DNA of 64,000 nt, taken from positions 8,678,313 to 8,742,312 of the forward strand of contig NC_064041.1 of the NCBI RefSeq assembly GCF_932526225.1, in the 5' to 3' direction. This document shows, in pieces, positions 53,381-64,000 of the stretch. Below the pieces are notes generated by a model. That model was given only the letters and a program-made list of their open reading frames with translations, ran no database searches and was not told the DNA's origin. Made by a program: the position numbers and the translations under genes. Positions within the stretch are counted from its first letter, which is position 1, and each line of letters begins with the position of its first letter. The DNA is from Nematostella vectensis. Lineage: Eukaryota > Cnidaria > Anthozoa > Actiniaria > Edwardsiidae.

Positions 53381-56300
53381 TTTAGTATGTTAAAATTTTG
53401 TAAAATGTAATGTAATGTAAAAGTAATATAATGTAACGTAACGTAATGTAATGTGATCATCTCAATCACAGTTACAAACTGAATTTCAGAATAGGCACAA
53501 TTCAAGAACATTGAACATTAACAAGAACACTGAACATTAACAAGACTGGTTTTCCTCTGGTTTCCAGTCAGCCAATCGCAACACAAATAGCAATTTTCCA
53601 ATTGCGGGAATTTTCGGTAATCATTACGAAGAATACGGCGCCAGACTAACGTAACCTAACACCATAATCTTCGAACGATAATTTATCCCCCAAAATTGGA
53701 AACTTAAACTTAAAATTATAATGAAAAAAATGAATGCTGTCATGATATGCGAAAAATAAAATGAGTGTTTTTTTCTGATTTTTCCAACAAAACCGATCTT
53801 CTAAAACTACAAAATCTGGGAATTTTCGCGGTGTATTACTTTCCCTCTATTCTTTAATCAAACATGCTCTCATGTCGGCCTCCCCCATGAAAAGCAATCA
53901 CATTTGTACAAGCTTTTGCTATTCAAATTCTACTTATCCTTGAGTAAAAATACTGTACTGTTTCTTTAACAATCCAAAAGGAGAGCTGAAAAGTGAAGTT
54001 GCGGGAAACTGGGCGCAGGTGCGGGTCTCATTAGATCAAGGTTTTACTTTACCCTTATGCAGCACACAGGTCGGTCACGCACCACAAGAGCGAAAATCCT
54101 TTCATAAGGGACGGACTATATCTATCGGGGTGGTAACATCCGATGATCCCGAGAGTATAAATTTGGCAGAGACCGGTTTATTAAAACAAATTATAGATAT
54201 TCGCACCTAGAACACATGGGCGGATACAGGGGGGGGGGGGGGATTGGGTGGATATCCACGCCCCTTTTTTTAGTAAAAAAATGTCACTTTGTTTGATAAA
54301 AATAAATGTCTGAGGGACGGGAGGTACTGTCCATGTGCCTTCGCATGCTTGACTTTGCTGACGCGAAAAATCCAATTTAGCGTAAAGTATTGTAAGATCT
54401 ATGTGACTTACCAAGAACCACTGGATCAGTTATAAGCCGGCCACGGCTAGGACAACGCGATCGAAAAAGATGTTTTCGCGCGTGGCGATCAATAATAATT
54501 TTATTGCAATGGAATAAGCAAAACATTATAGTCACAGAGAGATAAAAATAAACTAAGAACATTATTTCTACAGCGGCGAACGTAATTATTGGAGTTTACA
54601 GTGCAAACGTCAGCGTCCCCAATTGACCGTGAAACTTGGAGTTTTCACGTCGTGGTTTTACGGAAAACGGCTGAAATGTATCAGACAGAACGCATTCCCA
54701 CGTGCTGCTATTGAATTCTGAATGAAATTCCATTGTTTTCTGCCGTCCGCGTTGCCGTTGTCGTTGCTTAAGGTCCCTATTATCCACCCCTCCCCCCCCC
54801 CCCCCCCCCCCCCCATTTTGAAACCCTGGATCCTCCCCTGGAACATTTTGTCTGGACAGGGCAGCAATTCCCTGTAGTAGCTAGTTGGATCGAATTTTCC
54901 ATAATATGCCTTTTGCAAAATTTTCGATTCTACTGCGGGAGGTGGGGGCAGCTGTCTCTACTATCACACGCCACGTCTCTGTTGTGCTATGGAATCTCCC
55001 TCCCTTTCCGTACCGACGGTTTGCGAGTCTCCAAACCATGCAGAAATTTGTTGAGAAATTGAAGGAAAATAGGGCTGTAGCCTCTAAATCCAGTTGCACC
55101 TTAAGGTAATTTGATACTAATATTTTCGTAGGCCACACCTTTGTTATTGTTTTTATACAGTATTGGAGCACAAAATATAATATGAAAAAATCTCGAAATT
55201 TTAATCTAAAAGGAAGTTACTTCCGCTGCCAAATTCAATAAAAATTGCAAAAACTATCCCAAAACAAACAGGAAAAGGTGCTTTGGCATTTTTGTTAGGA
55301 TGACAGAATTGCGGCTGACAAAGACATAGCTTGAATGCGCATGAAATCACGTGTAATGTTTTAGTCACAAAGACAACAATCAAATACATTTTCGAATATT
55401 TCGAAAAGAAAACAAACACCAAAAAGGAATACAAACAGGTCTCGCGAAGTGAAATGAATCACTTTATCCAAACAATAACAATACATGACGAAGACTACCC
55501 AGGTAATAATGTAATCATTAAGACACAGCGCCTCTTTGATTAGCGCTAGATGGAACAAAGACAAGTCAAAGTGTATCTTGTTCATTAACAAGTCAACCAA
55601 CACTAGAGGGTACTAAGATCTCGGTTAGGGGTATGCTGGACATCAATACCGGACTCACATAAACACTTTCAGAATTTCAGTTCGCGATTACAAGGCACAA
55701 TTGATTAGTGTTCAAATGCGGAGGAAATTCACATAAGCTGTGGGGTTTCGCAAGAGGGCGAGAAATCCTTGAAATGTAATCACCAGAAATATAATCAATT
55801 TTTCCTAATATGGAAAACAAGCAATTGAAGAACTGGGTGTACGCGCTCCTGATTGGCCAGTGAAGTAGCATTGGAAGTTCTGATTGGCTAGTGGGGTCTA
55901 ACAGGTGGCAATCGCTGTGAGACTCGCTGAGGAAGTCACCATGATGTAAGAGGAAACAAACGTAATTTGTACACACGAAAGTGAACATTCTGATAGTTAA
56001 AATATTCCGTGCGCGGGAATCATACACTTTAAAGCAAAGGTTTTAAGAACAAAAGACGTTACAAATTGTTCATGCGTCAGGTTAACCTTAACACCCACAA
56101 CTAGTGCGAGAATTACTGTATATTATCACTACGGGCAGGGTTTTTATGAAATACAATTTCCAATCTGTTTTTCCTTATTATAGTGTATATTTGATTTTGA
56201 TGTGAAATACACCGCAAGTATTGAAATAAGCCACTTTATTGTAACTAAACCCTTGAACGATCGTCCACTTCTAGCGCTATGAGTTACATCGTCTTTATCG

Positions 56301-57983
56301 TATACATCTATACACAATTTTGAGATGCTTTGGAATTTTCAAGAAGACCGTGAAAAAAAACTATAACAAATAAGACATCGTGATAAAAAGAGCTTCTGAC
56401 AAGACCACTCAGAGTTCGGAAATAGAAAAAATTGCATGGCTTTGATAGACAGCGACTAATAAGACCTCTGAAATTAAGTTTGATTCGTGGGTCAAATGCT
56501 TGTCTCAAAATTGGCGCAATTTTTTACACTGCGTATACAGCTAATTGGCTTGGAAGTTAAGCGATGTTGCGACTCTTTCGAGCCTATTTGTCCTACACCA
56601 CGAGATTTTAGCCTTGTAATTGTGTACTAGGGTTGGATTTACTTTTATAGATCGTTTAGAATGCCTCAAATGGTTCGAATCTTGTCAAAGCATATAGCAA
56701 AAGAAGTTAATTTGTGTATAAAAGAGGTAAAAAAGGCCCGCATCCTTACGATGAAACCACCTGCGCTTCTCTGAATATCCATTATTCATTAAGCTTGATA
56801 TAAACGGTAGGAATCGACAAAATCGTGCTCCAAAGGAATTTCCGAAATACCTCCGTAAGCGGGATAATACCGGAAAAGAATCCTAGCGAAGCAAAGTGCG
56901 CGTTTTTTAATGCGTAAAACTTCTGCGTAGGAAATCCCCACTCTCTTTCTTTTCGGTACCGATTTCATTAACAACAAACCTTATCACCTTTTCCATAGCA
57001 TAAATATTGCAAAAACCTTTCAGTCGAAAGCCAAAGCTCGCTCCTCATGTATAACTATAACGCAAAAACTACATACAAATTGTAATTAAATCAATTGAAT
57101 TTTTCGCACAACGAACTACACAAGCTTGAAAATGGTATTTAATTTTCCATGAGGTTGCATGAGCGCTAAAAATATACATAATAGAATCGATTTATGCAAG
57201 TCGCAGTGTGGAAATGCTCCAAGGACATTGAAGGGAAAATATTTGCTATGATTTTTTTTTCAAAATTGTTTATTTTTATTTTCAAGGGAGCGGTGTAGGC
57301 TTGACTTGTTAGTGTTTAAAAGACGAAAGTGTTACTACTCGGAAGGAAGGTTCGAAACAAGCAGATATGCTTGAGATAAGCAAAACAATAACTGTTGGGG
57401 ATAGATTCAGGCTCGCGTCGGATACAAGAAATACCCGTAAAAAATCAACAATTGAAAAGAAACGCGCGCACGCTTTTTCCAGACTTCGAACAAGCTTGTT
57501 TCCAATCTGTTGTGATATCTATCTATACGAATAATCAGTATTAGATAACATATTTTACAATGTTGTTTTCAATAGAGCTCTTGTGTAAATTCTTTGAGGC
57601 AGATCGGTGTTATGTAAGCGTGAAGCGAATCAAGTTCTAAACAGAATTATTCTCAACGTTTGTTGTTTGTAAAATTGTAAGTGATGGTCTGGTGTTGTTT
57701 AACGCCTACCAACCACCGTTCTCAGATGCATAGTTGACTTTTTATCTACAAATTATCTCCTTCACACTCTTTGTATTTAGCACCGCTGTAAAGACACGCA
57801 TCGCTAGGTATTTTCCCAATCAATACAAAGGGTAAAAATTCGACAAAGTTATTCACTGACCACCATCACATTACGCTATGATTGTGTTCAAACTGAAAGA
57901 AAAGTTTAAAGCCAGCTGTCGCGAAAAAATTGGTATTCAAAATTGTTGTGTCCATAATTTTATTTGGTCCACCCAAGGACTCA

Positions 57984-57999
57984 CAGGTCACGTGACCTG
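57984..57999. promoter_or_regulatory. 16-bp perfect palindrome with E-box upstream of the Cav2-like gene
   Basis: CAGGTCACGTGACCTG is its own reverse complement. It centres on the E-box CACGTG (USF/MYC/CLOCK class) and also contains two AGGTCA nuclear-receptor half-sites in overlapping, inverted arrangement. It lies about 205 bp upstream of the ATG at 58205. Its function is inferred from position and motif only. Confidence 0.5.
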
Positions 58000-58204
58000 G
58001 GCGCTCTGATAGGCCGCTAAAGCGAATGCAATGTTTAGTAATTAGCATAAATGTCAAGGAAAGCAAAAGAAGTAAGATGGATGTAGTGAGCGCATCAAGA
58101 CCGGGATGGAAACCGAGTACCGTCATTGTTTGATTCGTATACGATCTTGTGTATCTTCGTACAGGGATTAGGTATAACAGGGATTCAAGCATATCTACGG
58201 AATC

Positions 58205-59037
58205 ATGACGGATATGCGAAGGCCTTCGTCCGTACCTTCGGAAGATTATTACACAAAATCAAGAATGACAAACGCAAGGACACATAGCACATCGGCCTCT
58301 ATACAAGGGGACGCTTCTCCCCTCACGCCAGCAAGCATTATCACGTCCAATAGATCACTATTTATCTTCTCTGAAAAGAATATTATTCGGCGCTTCTGCA
58401 AGAGAATCGTGGAGTCCAAAGTATCCTTTCACGGAGCTAGTTGTGACTTCAATTCGCTATGACCGTGTTGTGGCGTTGTCTGTGTTGTGATGCGCTTCTG
58501 AGTTTCCCTTACTATGAGCAAAATTCTTAGTGAGTTTCTATGGGGAATAATTTCTGTAATATTCTACTAAGGCATGGTATTTTTCAAGTATTATTTCCGT
58601 ACTGCTTAACATTTTATTAAAAGGTTTTGTACAAGGTTGTGAGTTGTACTCCTTAACTGAAGGCAAGCCTTTTGAATATTTTATTTTGTTGACTATCCTA
58701 GTCAATTGTATTCTGCTAGCCGCGAATTCACCTCTTCCAGCGGACGATAAATCAGACCTAAATATTAAAATAGTAAGTATATATAATAAATTTTTTTAGC
58801 ACTTTCACGGAACTTTAATATCACACCCGACTCCTTTTCTCGCTATGTAATACCTGCCATATTTCATGCTCAATTTCGTTTGTATTTCTCCGTCTAGGAA
58901 AGCGCTGAAATTTACTTGTTAGCAATTTTCTGCTTAGAAGCAGTGCTCAAGATTATAGCGCTGGGTTTTGCACTTCATCCAGAGTCTTATATTCGCAGTG
59001 GCTGGAATATGTTGGACTTCACGGTCGTCATAACCGG
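58205..59037 (+). CDS. Voltage-gated calcium channel alpha1 subunit, Cav2-like, first three exons
   Basis: Exons are 58205-58420, 58668-58772 and 58898-59037; all junctions keep phase and the last ends in phase 2 at GGTAAGT. The cytoplasmic N-terminus (about 50 residues) leads to SLFIFSEKNIIRRFCKRIVE, the stretch just before segment IS1. Exon 2 encodes IS1 (PFEYFILLTILVNCILLAAN) and the short extracellular loop LPADDKSD. Exon 3 encodes IS2 and the start of IS3 (FCLEAVLKIIALGFALHPES, then SGWNMLDFTVVIT). The FSE..I.R and PFEYxIL motifs favour Cav2 over Cav1 or Cav3. Known role: pore-forming subunit that admits calcium on depolarisation, typically for transmitter release. No further exon (IS4 onward) was recognised up to 64000. 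Confidence 0.9.
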
Positions 59038-62000
59038 GTAAGTGAATTTATATTTACATTTATATCTGCATCTACAGTCTACACAGGTAGCTAAGAAAAC
59101 TCATAATTCCCCCTTCGCCGGCCTATTCAATATTTCACGTCTAGCCTTTATTCGAAGTGCGATAAAGTTTGGCTTTCTGTAGCGATCGGTTGACGTGGTA
59201 GGCTGCAATCGTTATCAAATGTCAAAAAGTTTTGAGGAATTTCGGATAGTTTTGTTGATTTGGATGAATGAATAAATCTTTTAATCCGCCACGATTGGTT
59301 GCTGCTAACTCCGAGTTGATGGCAACAGGTCTATGAAGAGGGACAGACGCAAGCGGAAAAAAATACGAACTTTTTACACGGAGCGAGATAAAATACAAAT
59401 CCTGGCTCCTGGCAAAAGACAATGGGTACACGAGATAAACATAGAAACACGAGCGCAGTAAGAAATATGCACACTTCGAAATAATCAATGAAATACAATG
59501 AGAAGTTCGCGGAATCTTTGAAGAAGTAACAGCTTTTCTAGTACACAGCAAAAACGTTTGAGATGCCGTTTATCTACTTGGTAACGAGCTAAACGGCGAA
59601 GTTGCTGAGGAAGAATTCCGGGCTGTTGCGCGGGGCATATCCCAACAAGCACAATTAGCTAATTTGCTTAAGTTACGAATATATATTCCACTAGACAAAG
59701 AATGGGTTTTTTTACGCCCTAGTTTTTAACTTTTGGCTAAATAATTCACTATCTCAGGACAAGAAATACTGGGGTTTATTGACTAATGAATGGAATGAAG
59801 GGTTTTGAAGTTGTAGAGAAAACGCTAGTAGCACAGTTAAATAATATTTGAATTCAGCAAAGGTATTAACGATAGGCCCCTAATTACACAAAAAGAATTA
59901 CCAGGCAGCTTGTAACCTACACCGTGCACATTATAAAGAGTGCATAACGAAAAAGAAGATAAAACTGACATTAAACAACTGCTATATTTGTATGCAGCGC
60001 GAGCCAAGTCGGGAGCACACGTTTTTGTTTGCACATGGAAGTAAAGATAAATTCGTCGAGACAATAAGTTGTAAAATTGCTAATCGCAATGCACTTCCGG
60101 GCAGTTAAGGAGGGACTAAGGAATGTGTGCGTGAAATAGACGCTACCTTGCAGCTCTCGTATCTATAGCAACTGCATGTGGAATATCTCCTAGATATGAC
60201 ATTGCCTATTCTTAGAATTTCCCCCACTTAGATGATGTTGAATTCGTGAGATTTTGGTACTGGACACATATTTATATAGCTTCAGATTCTCTTCTATACT
60301 TATCATACGGTTAAAAGAAGCTTAGTAGTATTTCCGTGTTCCATTAACTGATGGGTGTTATTTTGTTTGTTCGCCATTAAATTTCGCGTCGGTCTGACGA
60401 TTGCTCGTCGGACAAGTTGCCCTTTTCTCGCAAAACCGCGTGAGTTGTTTGGAAAACCACCTAACAAACGAAGAAAGCATAAATAATGCAATGCAGCGGA
60501 GTGGCGACTTTCTCCCATCGCTCAATCCCGCCACCTGGCTGTTATAAAGAAAACGATTGAAATAGCAGGAATAAGTAATACGTTTGCTAAAGTTCTCAGG
60601 AAAAATGATAGCTGGCAATTTTGCATGGTAATTCTCGGTTGAAGGTGTTAGGCTAAGTAAATAAATTCTCTTTCAACCGGTTGTCGTTCGCATATCGGCT
60701 GTACCGCAAAACGTCGGGAAATTTTTGTTTGCGGGTAAAATACATAAGCGAATATGTAATACACTTATGTATTGCCCTGCTACGAGAGAAGACTCTAGAA
60801 AATCCGATTCACTATCCGCAATAAATCAGCACAACGCGTTTTCATATTTCACATAGAAAAATAAGATAGAATTTTCTTTTCCCAGAGATAAAACCGTCAC
60901 AGTGATTGTAGAAACCTGTGATTTTTTGTGCTGAAAGGTACTATGTTACCATTTAAATAAATCTATTTATTTCGTAAGACGAGGAATGTTTAAACGATGT
61001 CAAGGTTATGTGAAGATAACGTCACATTTATAAATAGTTTTTTTTTTATTTCGGTTCCGAGGTTTTAGTTATTTACTGTATTCCGCCTACATCACATCAC
61101 GTCTTTTACGACAACTAACTTTTGAGTAATATGAGAAAAGCGCACATGAATCGGTTTTCGTGAATCTATGAATATTATGTTTAAAGTGAGTCACACTTTT
61201 CTGAATTCTCCCTTTAGTCATAACATTTATCGGCCCGTCAATTACCAAATTGGATATCAAAATTAGATTTATTGAACTAGGACTGTTGGTGGTTGTAGCT
61301 AAGTCTCTAATGATATTTTTATGTTAAAAATTGAAAATGTTTTGTAGTACACTCATGCGTGTTACTAAGAGCCACTAGGAGTTGAATAATTTCCCTGTTT
61401 TAAATATCCAAAAAATTAGGTTAAAAAGTGATCGCGCGACACAGATAATTTGAACGTAGAAATGATTTTACGAAAAAAAAAAATTCGCGCCCAAACTTTA
61501 CTTTTGGTCGATTAAAAGGAACGTTGTTAGTAACGAATGAACAGCACGTAGAACAGAGAAGCCCGAAAACCGCTACAACCAAAACTAGATTTTTTCGGCA
61601 AACTGTCAAACTAGAATTCATATACGATGCGATAATCAAATTTAGATTCGTACTGAGACAAGCTAAATTAGAGTATATTATTTATAGTTTTTTAAGAGAA
61701 AAAAGTGAATTGCGAATTGCGAAGTGTGCAAAAACGTCGTATTTATTCCTTACCTGTCCTTATTGATTTCCTCGAATTTGTTTGACTTCCTTTATCATTG
61801 GAGTGACCAAAAGTAACTTTCTGTGATACTTATAGAGTGAATAGAATTAATCAAAGGACGTAAGGTTTTAGTGAATATTTGTAGGACTTATTCTGCTAAT
61901 AATTCCTTCCATGTTGTTATAAAAAAATAGTTTTTTTACCTAGTGCATTGTTGAACTAACAGTTGTTTAAAATGTTTTCATATTTCTTAAATATGTCCTC

Positions 62001-64000
62001 TCCTCACCACTGAAATTAATAAGTACAAGAATGAGTAAGTTTTATCAGCGGCTTGATAATGAAAACAAGGTAAAAGAACAGAAAATTGAATATTTGCACA
62101 ACACTAGACAATTATGTCTGAGTCAAATTCTCGAACCCATTCTAAAAGCAGGTGCTTAATGACATCAAATGAAAATGCTATTTCCTGAGCATTCAAAGTA
62201 GTCATGTGGTATGAGTAATACAATCGTAGAGAAAAAACAACAATTCGGTTGCAAGAGCGACCCTGGGGGCTAAGAAATATTTTTGTCTTCAAGGAAAGTT
62301 GTAATTATATTATGTCCTTCTATGTGAGGTTTAAGATACCAAACATTTACATCTAAATAACATTTCACAAAAATAAATAGTATAGTTAATATTATCGTCA
62401 ATATTATTCTATCCTTAATATGAGCAAGTGTTGTTAATGAGTTGATAACAAAAACTAGGATACAAGTCTTTTACTACAGTGGATCAATGATACCTATTCA
62501 GTTTGTAATATAATAATAAGATAAGAAAAGTTAAGTTGAAAAACTAGTCATATTTTAGTAACAGGACACCATATATTAACACAAAATCAGACTTATCAGG
62601 CAGTAAGACATGGGAAAATAAGGCAAACATCACAAAATATTGTTTACGATGATAAACCAGTTACTGTAGCATTTTCTCAATTGGTTGTATTGTGGGGTAT
62701 GGTCTTTGTGTTATGCTAGTATTGTTACACTTCTAAGTTATTAGGTGAGTTTGATTTTAACTAAAATGTCTTTGATAGAGGCAAGATAAATTAGTCCAAA
62801 ACAATGATGTTTTTTTACTGAATCATTGAAAAATATATTACTGCCTCTAAAAATTTCCATGTGAATTATGAGAGGGTTTGGGCTAGATAAAGCTTGCTTG
62901 CATGCATTAAACAAATGTTTATAGCACAAGAGTGTTACCAGGTCATGGTTCACTTGGTGTTTCATTGTCATTTATCTAGTTTAGACTAGAATCTGTATTA
63001 ATATTAGACTTGTATGTAAAACAAAACGCTCTCATAACAGAGCACACCTTCAAAACCCTACATGCAATCAAAATTACTATCTTGTTTATCTATAAAAACG
63101 CTAAGATAGCTGTTATGTGCTTGTTGGAATGCTTTTAGATTAGCACCAGTAAATCTAAACTTATCCAACAAAGTAGTAAACTAATCTAATAAATTAAACT
63201 AATAGTGGTTCTTAATACAAATAACATTTTTAAAATAATATTCATTAACACTTACAATGCTCCCCCCTTATCATAAAGGCCTTTTTTATTCAAAGTGCAT
63301 GAGAGCAGGGAGTTAAAGTACTGTAGGTGTAAAGCAATTCATTTTCCCTTTAATAGGGACAATGAAAAAATCAAGGTCTAAAACGTTTTCACAGCCAGCA
63401 TTGCTTGGTTTTGTAGACATTTGTGGAATTGCAGCTGATTTCTTAAGCAATCAAGAATGGTGTCAACTATACATACAAGTCAAAGTATAGGTGCTAGCTC
63501 TCAACACCCAGCTTTCCTCTAACCCACAATAAAAACACAGCCAAACCTTACTGTCATCGTTTTTTATTGTCAACTTTCTATGCAATGTTCATTCAACACT
63601 TAAAATACTGTAATTCTATCCTAATACTAATAAACAGTGTTACTGTAACCTTTAATTAATGTTATAAAAGTTGAAATAGAAGTTGAAAATAAGTATATGC
63701 ATTAATGTTTAATATTATACTGCAAGAGCAGTACATGAAAAGGTGAATGCAGAAACTAAAGCCTTAAGGCTTTCAATGATTCTTTCGGAAAACAAAACAA
63801 AAAGAACTAAAAAAATTGTCTCAAAAGTAGTGTCTGGACTTTATACACATAGTGTATGCAGCCTATTCCCAGTCATAACAAATTCTAAACAAAAATAGTC
63901 AAGAATATTGATGTGCTTCCCACAGTAACCCCAAGGTTACATTGTCCATATCATTCATGCTGTCACAGTGTAAAATATTTAAAATCTTATTGAATGTATT
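59038..64000 (+). other. Long Cav2-like intron, incomplete
   Basis: After donor 59038 no sequence encoding the arginine-rich IS4 segment or the first pore loop was recognised on the plus strand up to 64000. The stretch is AT-rich with no clear tandem repeat or transposon ends. It is therefore read as an intron of at least 5 kb, against introns of about 250 and 125 bp before it. Confidence 0.65.

Larger units (their letters stand above)
50962..58204. other. Intergenic region upstream of both the SOHLH-type and Cav2-like genes
   Basis: These 7.2 kb separate divergently transcribed genes. The stretch has AT-rich sequence, a (TAA)n tract, a 180-bp MITE, poly-C/poly-G runs near 54227-54241 and 54790-54813, and (TAATG)-like words near 53400-53450. 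ORFs of 60-116 codons are scattered but none shows a recognised domain, codon bias or supporting splice structure. No gene is called. Confidence 0.6.

Overview
This is a window of animal nuclear DNA. The protein-coding genes are split into many short exons with GT-AG introns and separated by AT-rich, repeat-laden non-coding DNA. Four host genes can be recognised: a CEP350 centrosomal protein, a sulfiredoxin, a SOHLH-type bHLH protein and a voltage-gated calcium channel alpha1 subunit. The gene set, the compact introns, an intact Penelope-like element with hammerhead ribozymes and the many short DNA-transposon remnants suggest an invertebrate, perhaps an anthozoan cnidarian. That placement is an inference; no marker here fixes the species.

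Layout, left to right. Positions 1-5339 hold no recognisable exon. They contain a 53-bp satellite (about 655-1965) and a diverged 300-bp duplication, and are probably an intron of the next gene. From 36123 down to 5340 on the minus strand runs CEP350: 34 exons whose splice phases all agree, giving about 1,774 residues from the start codon. The C-terminal half, including the expected CAP-Gly domain, lies off the left edge. Its introns carry a complete Penelope-like retroelement (10763-13811), a 2.4-kb purine-rich minisatellite (14572-16960), a 27-bp minisatellite (about 23815-24505), microsatellites, a tRNA-like element and several MITEs.

About 0.8 kb separates the CEP350 start from the start of sulfiredoxin on the plus strand (two exons, 36931-40163), so the two are divergent neighbours. 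Sulfiredoxin converges on the SOHLH-type gene (minus strand, 50961-42794). In the latter the N-terminal alpha/beta domain, the GC-AG intron and the bHLH split over three exons can be traced by eye. About 7 kb of AT-rich DNA follows, then the first three exons of a Cav2-like calcium channel gene on the plus strand (58205-59037). The rest of the window, to 64000, appears to be one very long intron of that gene.

The four host genes are not an operon and share no pathway; they are neighbours only. CEP350 anchors microtubules at centrosomes and cilia, sulfiredoxin repairs over-oxidised peroxiredoxins, SOHLH proteins are germline transcription factors in vertebrates, and Cav2 channels gate presynaptic calcium entry. 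Exon borders were assigned by hand from splice sites, phase and family knowledge. No alignment was run.
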